Part shown: piece by piece, positions 32,503-34,265 of the stretch
Layout of the letters: each line of letters opens with the position of its first letter
Numbering within the stretch: position 1 is the first letter of the stretch
DNA from: Candidatus Zhuqueibacterota bacterium
Lineage (GTDB): Bacteria > Zhuqueibacterota > Zhuqueibacteria > Zhuqueibacterales > Geothermadaptataceae
Direction of reading: 5' to 3'
DNA length: 34,265 nucleotides
Assembly (NCBI GenBank): GCA_030950365.1
Contig: JAUZRQ010000121.1
Location: 1 to 34,265 of the forward strand
Made by a program: the position numbers and the translations under genes
Notes under the pieces: generated by a model
The model's database searches: none
What the model saw: only the letters and a program-made list of their open reading frames with translations
Told to the model about the DNA's origin: nothing

Positions 32503-32775
32503 ATGTACACCGTGTATGTCCTGTATTCTCGTCGATACAATAAAATCTATATCGGCTATACCTCCAATCTGGAGCAACGCCTCCTTTCGCACAACGAACT
32601 CTCAAATAAAGGCTGGACAGCTCGATACCGGCCGTGGCACCTCATATATACCGAAGAATACGAGGAAAAGGGAAAAGCCATGCAACGCGAGCGGGCATTA
32701 AAAAGCGCCCGGGGGCGAGAATTCATCTGGCGTCTCATTGCCGCAAAATTCCAGAATGTGCCCAGGCGACAATAA
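32503..32775 (+). CDS. GIY-YIG nuclease-superfamily small protein
   Basis: A 90-residue single-domain protein. The GIY-YIG core reads YTVYVLYSRRYNKIYIGYTSNL, followed by EQRLLSHNE, WHLIYTEEYEEKGKAMQRERALKS and REFIWRLIA, where the conserved Arg, His and Glu positions of small YhbQ/UPF0213-type members can be seen. GGGGGAAG (32493-32500) sets ATG 32503. Such genes are common in Bacteroidota and related phyla near tRNAs and repeats; they are thought to be DNA endonucleases, but single-domain members are poorly characterised. It sits between the tRNA copies and the BREX-like genes. Confidence 0.9.
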   Translation: MYTVYVLYSRRYNKIYIGYTSNLEQRLLSHNELSNKGWTARYRPWHLIYTEEYEEKGKAMQRERALKSARGREFIWRLIAAKFQNVPRRQ

Positions 32776-32815
32776 CTACCCCTCCCCTAAATCCTCCGCT
32801 TTCGGCTCAAATTGG

Positions 32816-32844
32816 TTGAAATGTTGTTTACTTTTTTCTATCTT
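32816..32844 (+). promoter_or_regulatory. Possible promoter of the BREX-like operon
   Basis: TTGAAA (32816-32821), 17 bases, TATCTT (32839-32844). A transcript start near 32852 would precede the TTG at 32896 by about 44 bases. Confidence 0.45.
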
Positions 32845-32895
32845 TATCGCTACACTACTCTTGAATGTTGCATAAAGAAAACACGGGGGCAAATC

Positions 32896-33408
32896 TTGGA
32901 AATCGCAACCTATCTTTTGGATCAACTCAATCGCATGGCGGGGGAGTATTATCATTTGTTTCTCCTGATCGCTCCTCCTGGGGCTGGAAAGACAACTTTG
33001 ATAAATTACCTCGGTCAAGAATTGGGTCTGCCTATAATAAATTTAAATCTTGCTTTATCAAAGCAATTATTAGAACTCAGTGACCGACAAAGGGCATTAA
33101 AAGCGTCACAAATCACACAAGATATTATCCGTTCTCATGAATATGCTATAACTCTCATTGATAATAATGAACTTTTATTTGATCCCGCATTACAGCAGGA
33201 TCCTTTAAAGCTGATGAAAATTTCATCAAGGGATAAAAACATTGTTTCTACCTGGAATGGGAAGATTAAGAATGGCAAATTAATATATTCCGAACCCGGC
33301 CATCCAGAGTTTCGACAATATCATCTCCATGAAATAAAAGGATTTTATTGGCAAAGTAAAGACGAGATTAAAAAAATAATTCAAAGGCCCCATGCGTATG
33401 AAATATAA
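32896..33408 (+). CDS. brxF: BREX type 3 P-loop protein BrxF
   Basis: A small P-loop protein, 170 residues from the TTG at 32896, which has GGGGG six bases upstream; an ATG at 32821 in the same frame gives an odd, cysteine-bearing N-terminus and lies inside the putative promoter. The Walker A is APPGAGKT (26-33, K32) and the Walker B-like strand ends [13 protein letters not shown] (D89). The C-terminal segment with [14 protein letters not shown] and [12 protein letters not shown] matches my memory of BrxF proteins of type 3 BREX phage-resistance systems, where brxF is the first gene and brxC the second, exactly as here. The gene is clearly more AT-rich than the chromosome to its left. It overlaps the next gene by 17 bases. 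Its biochemical role in BREX is not established. Confidence 0.8.
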   Translation: MEIATYLLDQLNRMAGEYYHLFLLIAPPGAGKTTLINYLGQELGLPIINLNLALSKQLLELSDRQRALKASQITQDIIRSHEYAITLIDNNELLFDPALQQDPLKLMKISSRDKNIVSTWNGKIKNGKLIYSEPGHPEFRQYHLHEIKGFYWQSKDEIKKIIQRPHAYEI

Positions 33409-34265
33409 TGAGCTTATTCACTTCGAGCCCATCGAGTCCGTTGTGCAACTGCGGGACGCTGATGAGACCACAAACGCCAAACACCTAGTCAGCACCTACG
33501 TCATCTCTGATGAAATGGCAGAACGGCTGATCCATCTTGTTTTTCCTAACCTCCAGTTTGAACACCCTGCTGATAATAAGGGAGTGCTCGTTGTTGGAAA
33601 CTACGGCACTGGAAAGTCACACCTGATGTCTGTCATTTCAGCCATAGCCGAGTATGATGGGTTTGTAAATGACCTTACGCATGAAGGGGTAGCTAAAGCG
33701 GCAAGTGCAATTGCTGGCAAATTTAAAGTGGTCCGCACCGAGATCGGGGCCACCACCATGTCGCTGCGGGACATCCTCGTCGGCGAGCTGGAGGAAGCGC
33801 TCACCGCCATGGGCGTGACCTACACCTTCCCTGATGCCAGCCAGGTCCCCAACAACAAGCGGGCCTTCGAGGAGATGATGGCCGCGTTCCACCAGGAGTA
33901 TCCAGACCAAGGCCTGCTCCTGGTCGTGGATGAGCTGCTGGACTATCTCCGTAGTCGCAAGGACCTGGAATTGATCCTCGATCTTAACTTCCTTCGTGAA
34001 ATGGGCGAGGTCTGCAAAGATCTGCGTTTTCGGTTCATTGCCGGGGTGCAAGAGGCCATCTTCGATTCTGCCCACTTTCAGTTCGTAGCCGATACATTAC
34101 GTCGCGTGAAAGACCGTTTCGAACAGGTGCTCATTGCCCGCAAAGATGTGAAGTTCGTCGTCGCCGAGCGCCTGCTCAAGAAGACCGGCGAGCAGCAGGC
34201 CAAGATCCGCGAGTACCTCACACCGTTCGCCAAGTTCTACGGCCACATGAACGAGCGGATGGACG
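33392..34265 (+). CDS. brxC: BrxC-like (DUF6079) BREX ATPase, N-terminal part, cut by the window edge
   Basis: The frame stays open to the last base, so only the first 291 residues of a protein expected to be about 1,200 are present. It begins [20 protein letters not shown], has the Walker [13 protein letters not shown] near residues 70-81 and a Walker [17 protein letters not shown] near 179-194, then [13 protein letters not shown] and [15 protein letters not shown]. This pattern matches DUF6079 proteins, the BrxC/PglY-type AAA+ ATPases of type 3 BREX. ATG 33392 or 33398 overlaps the brxF stop, so translation is probably coupled. Base composition rises sharply near 33720 within the gene. In type 3 systems the methyltransferase PglXI, helicase BrxHII, phosphatase PglZ and BrxA would follow; they lie outside the window. 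Confidence 0.82.
   Translation, partial: MRMKYNELIHFEPIESVVQLRDADETTNAKHLVSTYVISDEMAERLIHLVFPNLQFEHPADNKGVLVVGNYGTGKSHLMSVISAIAEYDGFVNDLTHEGVAKAASAIAGKFKVVRTEIGATTMSLRDILVGELEEALTAMGVTYTFPDASQVPNNKRAFEEMMAAFHQEYPDQGLLLVVDELLDYLRSRKDLELILDLNFLREMGEVCKDLRFRFIAGVQEAIFDSAHFQFVADTLRRVKDRFEQVLIARKDVKFVVAERLLKKTGEQQAKIREYLTPFAKFYGHMNERMD

Overview
The window reads as a chromosomal segment of a Gram-negative FCB-type bacterium, most likely Calditrichota or a neighbouring candidate phylum such as KSB1. Two secreted proteins end in the type IX secretion (T9SS) sorting domain with the NFPNPFNPET signature, and an outer-membrane barrel end (PorV/PorQ-like) sits at the left edge. Strong AGGAGG ribosome binding sites, several TTG/GTG starts and TTGnnn-N17-TATATT promoters are unlike typical Bacteroidota. 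The taxon is inferred, not shown.

Positions 1-9415 form a surface/glycan region: a barrel C-terminus, a T9SS-sorted protein of tandem beta-sandwich (CBM48-like) modules, a membrane SGNH hydrolase with an N-terminal helix-turn-helix-like segment and C-terminal TPRs, an overlapping secreted GH13 amylase-family enzyme, and a second T9SS-sorted tandem-module protein. A PfkB-type kinase converges on this block from the minus strand. Next come an unknown exported protein (11150-12187), a 6-phosphofructokinase with pyrophosphate-type motifs, and ribosomal protein L28 on the minus strand.

Positions 14296-15242 hold no gene but contain several repeat-like intergenic strings and an 18-bp inverted repeat. 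Then follow larB, a cyclic-2,3-diphosphoglycerate-synthetase-family GTPase/ATPase and carbamate kinase, then sucC-sucD and ndk, all three with TTG starts.

Positions 22018-28512 are a classical lipid cluster behind a good promoter: DUF177 (YceD), rpmF, plsX, fabH, fabD, fabG, acpP (own promoter, hairpin after it) and fabF. rnc, a PilZ protein, a YigZ/IMPACT protein and a CNNM/CorC-type membrane protein follow, the last three with ATGA overlaps.

From about 32030 the character changes. An intact initiator tRNA-Met lies between two broken copies of its own 5' half; one copy has a short GC-rich hairpin where the 3' side of the anticodon arm should be. After a GIY-YIG nuclease-family gene comes the start of what looks like a type 3 BREX phage-defence operon: brxF, then a BrxC-like (DUF6079) ATPase running off the right edge. 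This tRNA-linked edge of a defence island is the most interesting part of the window; the T9SS/GH13 surface locus is second.
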